From an uncultured Solobacterium sp. (GTDB lineage: Bacteria; Bacillota_I; Bacilli_A; Erysipelotrichales; Erysipelotrichaceae), in contig UQPV01000004.1 in assembly GCA_900543035.1 (NCBI GenBank), positions 11,335 to 75,334 of the forward strand: a stretch of 64,000 nucleotides of DNA, in the 5' to 3' direction. Every line of letters begins with the position of its first letter. Within the stretch, counting starts at the first letter, position 1. Shown here piece by piece: positions 34,204 to 41,728 of the stretch. A program made the position numbers and the translations under genes. The notes under the pieces are model-generated. The model was given only the letters and a program-made list of their open reading frames with translations, searched no databases and was not told where the DNA came from.

Positions 34204-35979
34204 ATGGATGTGGAAAGCTATACGCATTATCAGGAATGCATGAAGCAGCCCATCCGCCCCGGCCTGGTGCTGCTTGAGTCGCACAACGGCCTGGATCTGG
34301 GCGGCAATCTGTTTGCGATGGCCAGGTGCATCAGCGCCAGCGAGAAGCTGTCTTCGCTGCGCCTGCAGATCGTGTGTCTGGCAGACAATGAGGAATGGAT
34401 GCGGCAGCGCTGCAGCCAGTATGGGGTGAAGGCAGAGCGCTTCGTCATACGGGAAACGCCGGCATATTTCGAGGCGCTTGCCCGCGCGCAGTATCTTCTC
34501 AGCGATGTCGCGTTTCACCCGCTGTTTCGCAAACGGCCCGATCAGCGCTGCTTCGGGACGTGGCATGGCACGCCGCTGAAGACGCTGGGCTTTGACTTCA
34601 TGGAAGACGCGTATGTCGCAGCCAACCAGAAGCGCGGCTTCTTGCTCAGCGATGTGCTCGTCATGCCCAACGCTTACACCTGGGAGAAGATCCGCGCCGC
34701 GTATCAGCTGGATCAGCTCTTTCAAGGGCAGGTGCTGTTTGGCGGATATCCGCGCAACGCGGTGTTCTTTCAGGCGGAGCGGCGAGAGGAGATGCGCCGG
34801 CAGCTGGATGATCGCGGACGCCGCATCATCGCCTATATGCCGACGTGGAGAGGAAAGGTCATCGATGTGCGCGCCGAGGAGCAGACGCGGCAGCTGCAGG
34901 AGATGCTTCGCGAGATCGATGAAGGACTGGATGAAGATACGCTGTTTCTGTGCAAGCTGCACCGCCTCAACAGCAAAGACATCGATTTCAGCGCCTTCCG
35001 CCATGTGCGCCCCTTTCCTGATGAGTGGGAGACGTATGATGTGCTCTGCGCCGCGGATGTGCTGGTGAGCGATTACTCCAGCGTGATCATCGACTTTTTA
35101 TGCACCGGAAGACGCATCGTGCTGTTTTGTTATGATCATGATGAGTATGTGGGAAAGCGCGGCTGTTACATCGATCCTGCGCAGCTGCAGCTGCCCATGG
35201 CCCAGACGGTCAGTGCGCTCAATGCGCTGCTTCAGCGCGATCTGCCCTGTCCTGATCCGCAGTTGCGGGAGCGCTTCGTGCATGAGGATGGCGCGGATGC
35301 CTGCGAAGCGATCTGTCATGCGCTCTTTCTGGGGGAGGAGCGCTGTGTGCGAGCAGACCATACGCTGCCCTCGCGCCGCCGTGCGCTGCTCTTCTGCGGG
35401 GAACTGAGCAAGGGGAAGATGAGCGATTCGCTGTTCTTCTACCTGGATACGCTGGAGGAAGAGGTGCACATCACCTTCATGAACCATCTGTTCAAGGAGA
35501 AATGGGAGCGGCTGCAGCAGTTCCCCGGCCTGGATCTGATGCCGATGTACATGTATCAGAAGCGCTATGCGCATGTGAGCAAGGCAGAGGAAGGGCTGCT
35601 TGCGCGCATCAGGGAGACGCTGCGTCGGAAGGAAAAGGTGAGCAAGGCGGATCTGCGCCTGCTCGAACGTCAGGGAGAGCGGGAATACAGCCGTTATCTG
35701 TATCAGGGAGAATTCGCGCTCTTTGTGCGTTATGGCGGGCTGGACATCGAATCGCTGAAGTGGCTGACGGTCTTCCCGGGAGAGCGGCGCCTCGTGCTGC
35801 ATGATGTCATGGTGCAGAAGGCAAAGAACAACGCGGAATTCGCCTTTTACCTGAAACGGGCGGCAGAGGCCGCGGACCTGCTGATCTATGCGGATCATTC
35901 CGTGCTGGCGATGGCAGAGGGCGCATATGAAAAGCTGCCGTGCAGGCAGCTGGTGATGGATCTGTATGCGGGATTGTAA
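34204..35979 (+). CDS. CDP-glycerol:polyglycerophosphate glycerophosphotransferase-like enzyme (TagB/TagF family) with an extra C-terminal domain
   Basis: Residues about 90-370 form a Glyphos_transf domain: TWHGTPLKTLGFDF with its catalytic His, GGYPRNAVFF, IAYMPTWRG, and VSDYSSVIIDFL followed later by FCYDHDEYVGKRG. TagB/TagF enzymes with these motifs add glycerol phosphate or ribitol phosphate from CDP-alcohols to a lipid-linked acceptor. The last 200 residues do not look like part of that domain and begin at RRALLFCGELSKGKMS. They may be a separate GT-like or binding domain. GGAGG precedes ATG 34204. This is the last gene of the cluster and gives the best clue that the exported polymer contains alditol phosphate. 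Confidence 0.83.
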   Translation: MDVESYTHYQECMKQPIRPGLVLLESHNGLDLGGNLFAMARCISASEKLSSLRLQIVCLADNEEWMRQRCSQYGVKAERFVIRETPAYFEALARAQYLLSDVAFHPLFRKRPDQRCFGTWHGTPLKTLGFDFMEDAYVAANQKRGFLLSDVLVMPNAYTWEKIRAAYQLDQLFQGQVLFGGYPRNAVFFQAERREEMRRQLDDRGRRIIAYMPTWRGKVIDVRAEEQTRQLQEMLREIDEGLDEDTLFLCKLHRLNSKDIDFSAFRHVRPFPDEWETYDVLCAADVLVSDYSSVIIDFLCTGRRIVLFCYDHDEYVGKRGCYIDPAQLQLPMAQTVSALNALLQRDLPCPDPQLRERFVHEDGADACEAICHALFLGEERCVRADHTLPSRRRALLFCGELSKGKMSDSLFFYLDTLEEEVHITFMNHLFKEKWERLQQFPGLDLMPMYMYQKRYAHVSKAEEGLLARIRETLRRKEKVSKADLRLLERQGEREYSRYLYQGEFALFVRYGGLDIESLKWLTVFPGERRLVLHDVMVQKAKNNAEFAFYLKRAAEAADLLIYADHSVLAMAEGAYEKLPCRQLVMDLYAGL

Positions 35980-36037
35980 GCTTTCCAGCACACAGGATTT
36001 ATGATATAGTGTGAGCGATGAAGAGGAGTGATGGAAG

Positions 36038-36823
36038 ATGGATCAGTTGAAGGTCGGATGGATCGGATTCGGCAACATGGCCAAGGCGATGGCACAGGGG
36101 CTGATCGGCAGCGGCCGCATCGCGCCGGATGCGCTGTATGCCTGCGCCAGAGATCAGAAGAAGCTGCAGGACAACACAGCAACGCTCGGCATGCATGCGT
36201 GTCCGGATGCGCGCACGCTCGTTGAAGCGGTCGATCTGGTGATCGTGGCGGTCAAGCCGTATCAGGTGCATGATGTGCTCATGCCGCTGCGCGATGCGCT
36301 CAGCGATAAGATCGTGCTGTCGGTGGCGGCCGGCATGCCGTTTGCCGCTTATGAAGAGCTGCTCGCGCCGGGCAGCGCGCATATTTCCACGATGCCCAAT
36401 ACGCCGATCGCGGCGCAGGCAGGCGTCATGGTCTGTGAGGAGCGTCATTCGCTGAGCGATGAACAGCTTGACGCGGTAAGGGCATTGTTTGCGGGCTGCG
36501 CCCTGCTTGTCTTCGTCAGCAGCGAGCAGCTGGCGATCGCGGGAACGATCAGCGGCTGCGGCCCGGCATTTGCCTGCATGATGGTGGAAGCGCTGGCGGA
36601 CGCCGGCGTGAAGCATGGATTGCAGCGGAGCCAGGCTTATCAGCTTGCGGCCGGCATGTTAAAGGGAACAGGCGCCCTGCTGCTGCAGACGGGCGAACAT
36701 CCCGCCGTGCTGAAGGATGCTGTCTGTTCGCCGAAAGGCACCACGATCAAAGGCGTGGAAGCCCTGGAGGAAAACGGCATGCGGCATGCGCTGATGGCGG
36801 CAGTCGACGCAGCGCAGTCATAA
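36038..36823 (+). CDS. proC: Pyrroline-5-carboxylate reductase
   Basis: ProC reduces pyrroline-5-carboxylate to proline using NAD(P)H. The 261-residue product opens with VGWIGFGNMAKAMAQGLI (Rossmann GxGxxA/G) and has VKPYQVHDVL, STMPNTPIAAQAGV, and GCGPAFACMMVEALADAGV followed by CSPKGTTIKGVEALEENG, all diagnostic. The length is normal. GAAGAGGAGTGATGGAAG precedes ATG 36038, and a -10-like TATAGT lies about 30 bases upstream. It stands alone with its own terminator. Confidence 0.95.
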   Translation: MDQLKVGWIGFGNMAKAMAQGLIGSGRIAPDALYACARDQKKLQDNTATLGMHACPDARTLVEAVDLVIVAVKPYQVHDVLMPLRDALSDKIVLSVAAGMPFAAYEELLAPGSAHISTMPNTPIAAQAGVMVCEERHSLSDEQLDAVRALFAGCALLVFVSSEQLAIAGTISGCGPAFACMMVEALADAGVKHGLQRSQAYQLAAGMLKGTGALLLQTGEHPAVLKDAVCSPKGTTIKGVEALEENGMRHALMAAVDAAQS

Positions 36824-36841
36824 ACAGCGTATAAAGACAAC

Positions 36842-36881
36842 AAAAGACAGTGCCATATCGATCAGAAGAGCACTGTCTTTT
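36842..36881. terminator. Bidirectional terminator between proC and the BlaI-like gene
   Basis: AAAAGACAGTGC (36842-36853) pairs perfectly with GCACTGTCTTTT (36870-36881). Confidence 0.8.
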
Positions 36882-36946
36882 ATACATTCTGTCTGATTCA
36901 GAATGCAGTACGGTATTTCTCATCTATCCCTGTTCCGTAATTTGTG

Positions 36947-37297
36947 TTACTTGTTGCTCAGAAGCTTCCTGAGCTCTTCCAGCCGCTGCGGATCATCGCA
37001 TTTTTCAATGTAGGAAACCGCAATCGCATAAGCAGTTTTCTCATCCAGAAAGGCGCTGAGATATTCCGCCTGTGTGATGAGGGGCTGATATTCCCTGGTG
37101 ATGGAATTCCTGGTGAATCCGACACCGGCGACTTCAATGTAGCCTCTTTCATTGAGCTTGCGCAGATTCGGCTGAATCGTGTTGATGCTGATCTCCGGGG
37201 CGAGAGAGTGGATGTCGTTGGATGACAGCGGTTTCTCGCTTCTCCAGAAGATTTCCATGATGTCCGTTTCACGTTTTGTCAGTCTTGTCACTTTCAT
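36947..37297 (-). CDS. BlaI/MecI-family transcriptional repressor
   Basis: A 116-residue protein with the BlaI/MecI winged helix: LTKRETDIMEIFWRSEKPLSS followed by NDIHSL, then ISINTIQPNLRKLNERGYIEV as recognition helix and wing. In the family these repressors are inactivated by cleavage by a BlaR1-type sensor. No BlaR1 or beta-lactamase gene is nearby, so its target is probably elsewhere or is the divergent XRE gene. ATG 37297 has GGAGGG six bases upstream on the minus strand. A TATAAT -10 lies at 37324 down to 37319. Confidence 0.85.
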   Translation of the reverse strand: MKVTRLTKRETDIMEIFWRSEKPLSSNDIHSLAPEISINTIQPNLRKLNERGYIEVAGVGFTRNSITREYQPLITQAEYLSAFLDEKTAYAIAVSYIEKCDDPQRLEELRKLLSNK

Positions 37298-37548
37298 GAA
37301 GGTCCCTCCTCGCAACTGATTATATATAAAAACTAAAGAAAACAAAAGCATTAAAGAGCCCATAATAAAAAGTATTTTTAAACTTTTATTATTTATTTAA
37401 AGCACGATTTTATTATTGTATTACAGCAGTATAAAAAATAACGATATACTTAATTCGTATATTTTTCTTTCTTAGTGGAATCTCATCTAAAAATTGGCAT
37501 TCTCTTTCCTTGGCTTTTTATAATCAAAAAAGAGGGAGAGGTGATGTT
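37298..37548. promoter_or_regulatory. AT-rich divergent regulatory region with two dyads
   Basis: This 250-base gap separates the BlaI-like and XRE genes and is much more AT-rich than its surroundings. It holds the minus-strand -10 noted above and an imperfect dyad made of AATAAAAAGT and ACTTTTATT (37364-37390). A clean inverted repeat ATATAC-N7-GTATAT lies at 37444-37462. Either could be an operator for one of the flanking regulators. I see no coding frame. Confidence 0.45.
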
Positions 37549-37896
37549 GTGGAATATGGTGAAGGATTTCGGCGGATGATGTTTGCGCGAAGAAAACGCA
37601 AAGGCATGACACAGACAGAGCTGGGCGCCGAAGTAGGCATTTCCCAGCATGGCATTTCTGATTATGAATGTGGAAAGACATCCATTCCGATCGATGATGC
37701 GGCGGCCATCGCCGCAGTGCTCGAGTTTTCCCTGGATGAGGCCACGAAGCTGACCAAGCGGGAAGGCGCGCTCTATCCCAGCGCAGATGAGTGGGAGCTG
37801 ATCGATCTGTTCCGCGAGATCCCAGAAAAGAACCGCCGGGAAGTGATCGAGATCGTCAGACTGACGAAAAAGATGGTAAACGGCAAGAAGATCTGA
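37549..37896 (+). CDS. XRE-family HTH transcriptional regulator
   Basis: A small regulator of 115 residues. The Cro/CI helix-turn-helix is RKRKGMTQTELGAEVGISQHG followed by ISDYECGKTSIPIDDAAAIA. The C-terminal half is acidic, with a helical segment EIPEKNRREVIEIVRLTKKM typical of stand-alone XRE regulators of Bacillota. The start is GTG 37549, seven bases after GGGAGAGG. The frame is open to 37510 without a ribosome site. It is divergent from the BlaI-like gene. Its targets are not evident. Confidence 0.82.
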   Translation: MEYGEGFRRMMFARRKRKGMTQTELGAEVGISQHGISDYECGKTSIPIDDAAAIAAVLEFSLDEATKLTKREGALYPSADEWELIDLFREIPEKNRREVIEIVRLTKKMVNGKKI

Positions 37897-37906
37897 TCGT
37901 CCGGAT

Positions 37907-37935
37907 TTGTTTTTTCTTCGCAGGATGTGTATAAT
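37907..37935 (+). promoter_or_regulatory. Promoter of the TetR-like gene
   Basis: TTGTTT (37907-37912), 17 bases, TATAAT (37930-37935). Confidence 0.65.
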
Positions 37936-37961
37936 ATAGAACACATGACGGAGGGGAAAGC

Positions 37962-38513
37962 ATGCCGAAGAAGACATATCAGTGTTCCATCGAGACGAGA
38001 AATCTCATCCTGCGGAAAGTGCATGATGAGGCGGCACAGAACAACGAGATGCCTTCCATCAAGGAGATCTGCGCGCTCTGCGGCCTGTCCAGAGGAACAT
38101 TTTATCTGTATTTCCCGTCGATGGACGCTGCGCTCTCCACGCTGGCGCAGGAACATGGGGAAATGCTCCGTCATCAGGTTCACGCCTATCAACAGGATCT
38201 GTTGAAGCAGCGGCTGCTGCCGCGGGCCATCGCGATCTTTCAATGGCTGAAGGATGATCTGGATTTTTACCGCTTCATGATCCTGAAACAGAAAGATGCA
38301 GAGCTCTGTCAGACATTGAGCGACTGCGCGGAGCGTCTCTTCGTTCAGGAGGAAGAAGAGATCTGCCGGCATTTTTTGCTCGGCGGCCTGCTCGGCGTCA
38401 TCTTATCCTGGCTGGCACAGGATCGGCCCATCGGTCCATATGTGATCTCCGTCCAGCTGGAAGAACTGTATCAGCACTTACAGATAGAAAAAATGCAAAA
38501 AAGTGTTGCGTAA
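37962..38513 (+). CDS. TetR/AcrR-family transcriptional regulator
   Basis: The 183-residue protein has an N-terminal TetR helix-turn-helix: PSIKEICALCGLSRGTFYLYF followed by PSMDAALSTLA. The C-terminal part is helical with a hydrophobic LGGLLGVILSWL segment and resembles the TetR_C_7 group. GACGGAGGGG precedes ATG 37962. It has its own promoter. No neighbouring exporter shares the transcript, so the regulated gene is not clear. Its 3' end overlaps the tRNA promoter. Confidence 0.85.
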   Translation: MPKKTYQCSIETRNLILRKVHDEAAQNNEMPSIKEICALCGLSRGTFYLYFPSMDAALSTLAQEHGEMLRHQVHAYQQDLLKQRLLPRAIAIFQWLKDDLDFYRFMILKQKDAELCQTLSDCAERLFVQEEEEICRHFLLGGLLGVILSWLAQDRPIGPYVISVQLEELYQHLQIEKMQKSVA

Positions 38514-38534
38514 TGAGGTCCGCTTGTATATAAT
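38507..38534 (+). promoter_or_regulatory. Promoter of the Thr tRNA pair
   Basis: TTGCGT (38507-38512), 16 bases, TATAAT (38529-38534), ending 18 bases before the first tRNA. It overlaps the 3' end of the TetR-like gene. Confidence 0.65.
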
Positions 38535-38552
38535 AGGTATTGCTCAGGCAAC

Positions 38553-38626
38553 GCCGGTATAGTATAGTGGTAATACAAAGCAATGGTAATGCTTAGCGCT
38601 CAGTTCAATTCTGGGTACCGGCACCA
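38553..38626 (+). tRNA. tRNA-Thr (anticodon GGT)
   Basis: The cloverleaf folds fully: acceptor GCCGGTA/TACCGGC, D stem GTAT/ATAC, anticodon stem AAGCA/TGCTT with loop ATGGTAA (anticodon GGT), T arm CTCAG-TTCAATT-CTGGG, discriminator A and encoded CCA. It should read ACC and ACU. Confidence 0.93.
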
Positions 38627-38633
38627 TTTCTCT

Positions 38634-38709
38634 GCCGACTTAGCACAGCTGGTAGTGCAACGCACTCGTAACGCGTAGGTCGGGGGTTCGAGTCCCTTAG
38701 TCGGCACCA
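38634..38709 (+). tRNA. tRNA-Thr (anticodon CGT)
   Basis: Acceptor GCCGACT/AGTCGGC, D stem GCAC/GTGC, anticodon loop CTCGTAA (anticodon CGT), T arm GGGGG-TTCGAGT-CCCTT, encoded CCA. The anticodon stem ACGCA/CGCGT leaves an A-C mismatch next to the loop (31:39). It should read ACG. Confidence 0.92.
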
Positions 38710-38717
38710 TATAGATC

Positions 38718-38746
38718 AAAAAAGCCTTTCAACGAAGGCTTTTTTT
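38718..38746 (+). terminator. Terminator of the tRNA pair
   Basis: AAAAAAGCCTT pairs with AAGGCTTTTTT around a short loop, ending in seven T. Confidence 0.85.
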
Positions 38747-38940
38747 CATGTTGAGCGATCTATGCACACATTATAGATTTGATCTGGCTTTTCCCTCATC
38801 CTGCGCAGGCGGACTTCCTCATGATCGCGTTTGCGTGAGGAGTCGTCGATCGTTCATCATCAGCGCTGTACAGACATCGTGCCGTGCTCTGGACCATCAG
38901 GCATCGCGCATCCCTTCTTGCGGGAAAAGGCGCATGGATA

Positions 38941-38987
38941 CAAAAGCAGGGATGATCCTGACGGTTGCTTCGTCAGGGTCATCCCTG
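38941..38987 (-). terminator. Terminator of the flavin reductase-rubredoxin gene; 38747-38940 shows no gene
   Basis: A very stable 17-bp stem (CAGGGATGA, T, CCTGACG against CGTCAGG, G, TCATCCCTG) with a 7-base loop lies just after the stop of the minus-strand gene. On that strand GCTTTTG follows. I see nothing supportable in the 190 bases between it and the tRNA terminator. Confidence 0.65.
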
Positions 38988-38994
38988 TATGGAT

Positions 38995-39633
38995 CTATGT
39001 GATGATCTTTTCGAACATGTCGGCGCCGACGCCGCAGATCGGACATTTGAAGCCTTCGGGCAGCGGATCTCCTTCATAGATGTAGCCGCAGATCATGCAT
39101 TTCCAGCGGATGGAAGATCCTGCGTCCGCTTCTTCCTGCGGCTGGTAGGTCGGGGCGTTTTTCGGGCTCTTGCCTTTGATGACCTTATGATAATACGAAT
39201 AAGTCATCGGGGTGCCTGGCCTGATTGCTTCCATCGCGGTGATCTCGCCGAGGAAGATGGTGTGGGTAGCGGTCTCCATCGTATCGATGAGCTTGCAGAT
39301 GATGAAGCCGGAAGCATCCTGGATGATCGGAAGCCCATCCTGCATCTCGAAGCGGATATCCTTGAACTTGTCCGTATCGCGGGAGCTGTGAAAGCCGAAG
39401 GTGCCGATGAGGGCAGGATCGCTGTCTTCGGTGAGGATGGAGATCGAGAATCGTCCGCTCTTGCGGATGCAGGCATTGGTGTAATTGTCGTGATTGACGC
39501 TGACGGCGATCGTTGCAGGTGACGAAGTGATCTGCATGACGCTGTTGGTCACACAGCCGACGGGGCGTCCGTCATCCACGGCCGCGGTGATGTAGACGCC
39601 GTATGAAAGATCATAAAGCACTTTGTTGTTCAT
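38995..39633 (-). CDS. Flavin reductase domain fused to rubredoxin (Hrb-like)
   Basis: The 212-residue protein has an FMN-binding flavin reductase-like domain at residues 1-155 (YGVYITAAVDDGRPVGCVTN, then SSPATIAVSVNHDNYTNACI). A rubredoxin follows at about 163-212 with iron ligands in WKCMICGYIYEGDPLPEG and FKCPICGVG. This high-molecular-weight rubredoxin layout is known in anaerobes, where it passes electrons from NAD(P)H to flavodiiron oxygen or NO reductases. The partner flavodiiron protein is not in this window. ATG 39633 has AAAGGAGC on the minus strand. The gene is downstream of the MATE gene on the same strand but 76 bases from it. Confidence 0.9.
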   Translation of the reverse strand: MNNKVLYDLSYGVYITAAVDDGRPVGCVTNSVMQITSSPATIAVSVNHDNYTNACIRKSGRFSISILTEDSDPALIGTFGFHSSRDTDKFKDIRFEMQDGLPIIQDASGFIICKLIDTMETATHTIFLGEITAMEAIRPGTPMTYSYYHKVIKGKSPKNAPTYQPQEEADAGSSIRWKCMICGYIYEGDPLPEGFKCPICGVGADMFEKIIT

Positions 39634-39708
39634 GTGACTGCTCCTTTCCTGTCTGTTTATAGTATGCCCGTTTTTCGGACGCATGTCGAGCAGCCGGGAA
39701 AGATCGTG

Positions 39709-41100
39709 TCAGGCACTGGCAGGATGGGCATCCTCCTGCATCTTGCGCATGACTTTTTTAAACTCAAAGGCGAACAGCGTAGCGGTCGTGATGACGGCGA
39801 TGGTGTCTGCGATCGGCTCGGCGAGGAATACCGCGAACACATCATCTTGCATGAACTGCGGAAGGATGAAGATCAGCGGGATGAGGACGATGATCTTGCG
39901 GAAGACAGCGAGGAAGGCGCTGATCTTGGAATTGCCGAAAGCGATGAATGTCTGCTGGCAGGAAACCTGGATGCCCATCAGGAGGACGGCGGCCATGTAG
40001 ATGCGCAGCGCCCAGACGGTGATCTCGCTCAGCTGCGGCTCATTGGTAAAGATGGCGACGAACGATGATGGGCACAGTTCCACGGCGGCCCACAGCAAGG
40101 ATGAGTAGGTGAAGCAGGCGATGGTCTGCAGGCGGAATGCCTTTTTGACGCGCTGTGCCTGCATGGCGCCGTAGTTGTAGCTGATGATCGGCTGGCCGCC
40201 CTGGGTCAGGCCCTGCAGCGGCAGCATCGCGAACTGCATCACGCTGGAAAGGATGGTCATGGCGCCGACGGCCAGATCGCCGCCGTAACGCAGCAATGAG
40301 GAGTTGAAGCAGAGCACGAGCACGCTTTCGGTCGCCTGCATGGCAAAAGGCGCGACGCCCAGTGCGATGCAGGGGGCGAGGACCTTCATGTCTATGCGCA
40401 GGTTTTCCTTCTTCAGGCGCAGGATGCTCTTGCCTTTGCTCAGGAACCAGACGGCCCACAGGGCGCTGAGCGCCTGAGAGATGATGGTGGCCCAGGCAGC
40501 CCCGGCCACGCCCATGTTGAAGACGAAGATGAAGATCGGGTCGAGGATGATGTTGGTGACTGCGCCGATGCATACCGTCATCATGCTGATCGTGGAGAAG
40601 CCTTGCGCGGAGATGAAGGAGTTCATGCCCAGCGTCAGCTGCACGAAGATGGTGCCGATCGCGTAGATGGTGATGTATTCCTTGGCATAGCCGATGGTGT
40701 TCTCGCTGGCGCCGAACAGATAGAGCAGGGGGTCTTGGAAGATCAGCACGACGGCGGTCAGGATGATCGAAACGATGATCAGTGAGGAAAAGCAGTTTCC
40801 CATGATCTTCTCTGCGCCTTTGTTGTCTTTGCGTCCCATGCAGATGCTGGCGCGCGGCGCGCCGCCCATGCCCAGCAGATAGGCAAACGCCGAGATGATC
40901 ATGATGAGCGGGAAGCAGACGCCTACGCCGGTCAGCGCGGCAGATCCGATCTCTGGGATATGGCCGATATACATGCGGTCGACCATGTTATACAGTGCGT
41001 TGACCACCTGTGAGGTGATGGAAGGCAGAGCCAGGATCAGCAGCAGATGGCCGATCGGCTCTTTGCCTAAATCAACTTCTTTTGACATTTTCAGTTTCAT
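39709..41100 (-). CDS. MATE-family multidrug efflux transporter (MepA-like)
   Basis: This is a 463-residue, roughly 12-span transporter. The start of the first span, LLLILALPSITSQVVNALYNM followed by VDRMYIGHIPE, and LTGVGVCFPLIMIISAFAYLL are classical for the MepA-like MATE branch. The start ATG 41100 has GGAGG six bases upstream and lies inside the 3' end of the marR gene, a 29-base overlap. Coupling to a MarR repressor is the usual arrangement for mepRA-type drug efflux units, so induction by the exported compound is likely. Confidence 0.9.
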   Translation of the reverse strand: MKLKMSKEVDLGKEPIGHLLLILALPSITSQVVNALYNMVDRMYIGHIPEIGSAALTGVGVCFPLIMIISAFAYLLGMGGAPRASICMGRKDNKGAEKIMGNCFSSLIIVSIILTAVVLIFQDPLLYLFGASENTIGYAKEYITIYAIGTIFVQLTLGMNSFISAQGFSTISMMTVCIGAVTNIILDPIFIFVFNMGVAGAAWATIISQALSALWAVWFLSKGKSILRLKKENLRIDMKVLAPCIALGVAPFAMQATESVLVLCFNSSLLRYGGDLAVGAMTILSSVMQFAMLPLQGLTQGGQPIISYNYGAMQAQRVKKAFRLQTIACFTYSSLLWAAVELCPSSFVAIFTNEPQLSEITVWALRIYMAAVLLMGIQVSCQQTFIAFGNSKISAFLAVFRKIIVLIPLIFILPQFMQDDVFAVFLAEPIADTIAVITTATLFAFEFKKVMRKMQEDAHPASA

Positions 41101-41536
41101 ATGTATCCTCCGTTCTGAAGTGGCTGATGATGCGCTGTATGGTGTCTTCCATCTGCGCGATGTCGGATTCTGGTATGTCAGCCAGCAGTTCCCGGTTCAT
41201 TTCGGCTCCGGCTTGTTTCAGCCGCGCGGTCAGCGTCCTGCCTGATTCGCTCAGCTGCAGCTGCACGACCCTGCGGTCGTGTGCGCTGCGTGTGCATTCG
41301 AGCAGCCCGCGCTTTCGCAGGTTGTCCACGCTGCGGCTGATGAGCCCTTTGGAAACGCCCAGCAGCACGCAAAGCTGTGTCGCGGTCGTGACCGAAGGGT
41401 TATTGGCAAGCATGAGCAGGATGGAGATCTCGCTGGGCGAGAGGTCTTCGTCAGCGAAGCGGCTGTTGAGCGCCAGGGCGTAGTATCTGCGCACCTGGGA
41501 GAAATAGTTCAAAAGTGTCTCCACATTCGGTACCAT
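41072..41536 (-). CDS. MarR-family regulator of the adjacent MATE pump (MepR-like)
   Basis: The 154-residue protein has the MarR winged helix (LCVLLGVSKGLISRSVDNLRK, then RSAHDRRVVQLQLSESG). CAAGGAGGG precedes ATG 41536 on the minus strand. The frame is open much further upstream, but that part overlaps the glycerate kinase gene and lacks a ribosome site. It overlaps the MATE gene and is transcribed first. A 14-bp dyad lies in its promoter region, which fits autoregulation. Confidence 0.9.
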   Translation of the reverse strand: MVPNVETLLNYFSQVRRYYALALNSRFADEDLSPSEISILLMLANNPSVTTATQLCVLLGVSKGLISRSVDNLRKRGLLECTRSAHDRRVVQLQLSESGRTLTARLKQAGAEMNRELLADIPESDIAQMEDTIQRIISHFRTEDTYETENVKRS

Positions 41537-41553
41537 GTGATCCCTCCTTGATT

Positions 41554-41567
41554 GTTTACAAGTAAAC
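41554..41567 (-). promoter_or_regulatory. Dyad operator upstream of the MarR-MATE pair
   Basis: GTTTAC-AA-GTAAAC is a perfect inverted repeat with a 2-base spacer, between a TATACT-type -10 (about 41572-41580, minus strand) and the marR ribosome site. Confidence 0.6.
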
Positions 41568-41664
41568 CATATACAGTATAGTGCTTTGCCTTGCAGAAAA
41601 CAAGATGAAAAACAGTTTTCGTCCATAAACAGCCGGTGCTTCTGTGGAAGGGCAAGGGAAAATA

Positions 41665-41673
41665 TGGTACAAT
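41665..41673 (+). promoter_or_regulatory. Extended -10 promoter of glycerate kinase
   Basis: TGG-TACAAT (41665-41673) is an extended -10. No good -35 is visible. The start codon is 55 bases downstream. Confidence 0.45.
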
Positions 41674-41728
41674 GAAAAAACGATAAAAACACGCATAAAA
41701 CAATACATGACAAGAAGGGAGTGAGCGT

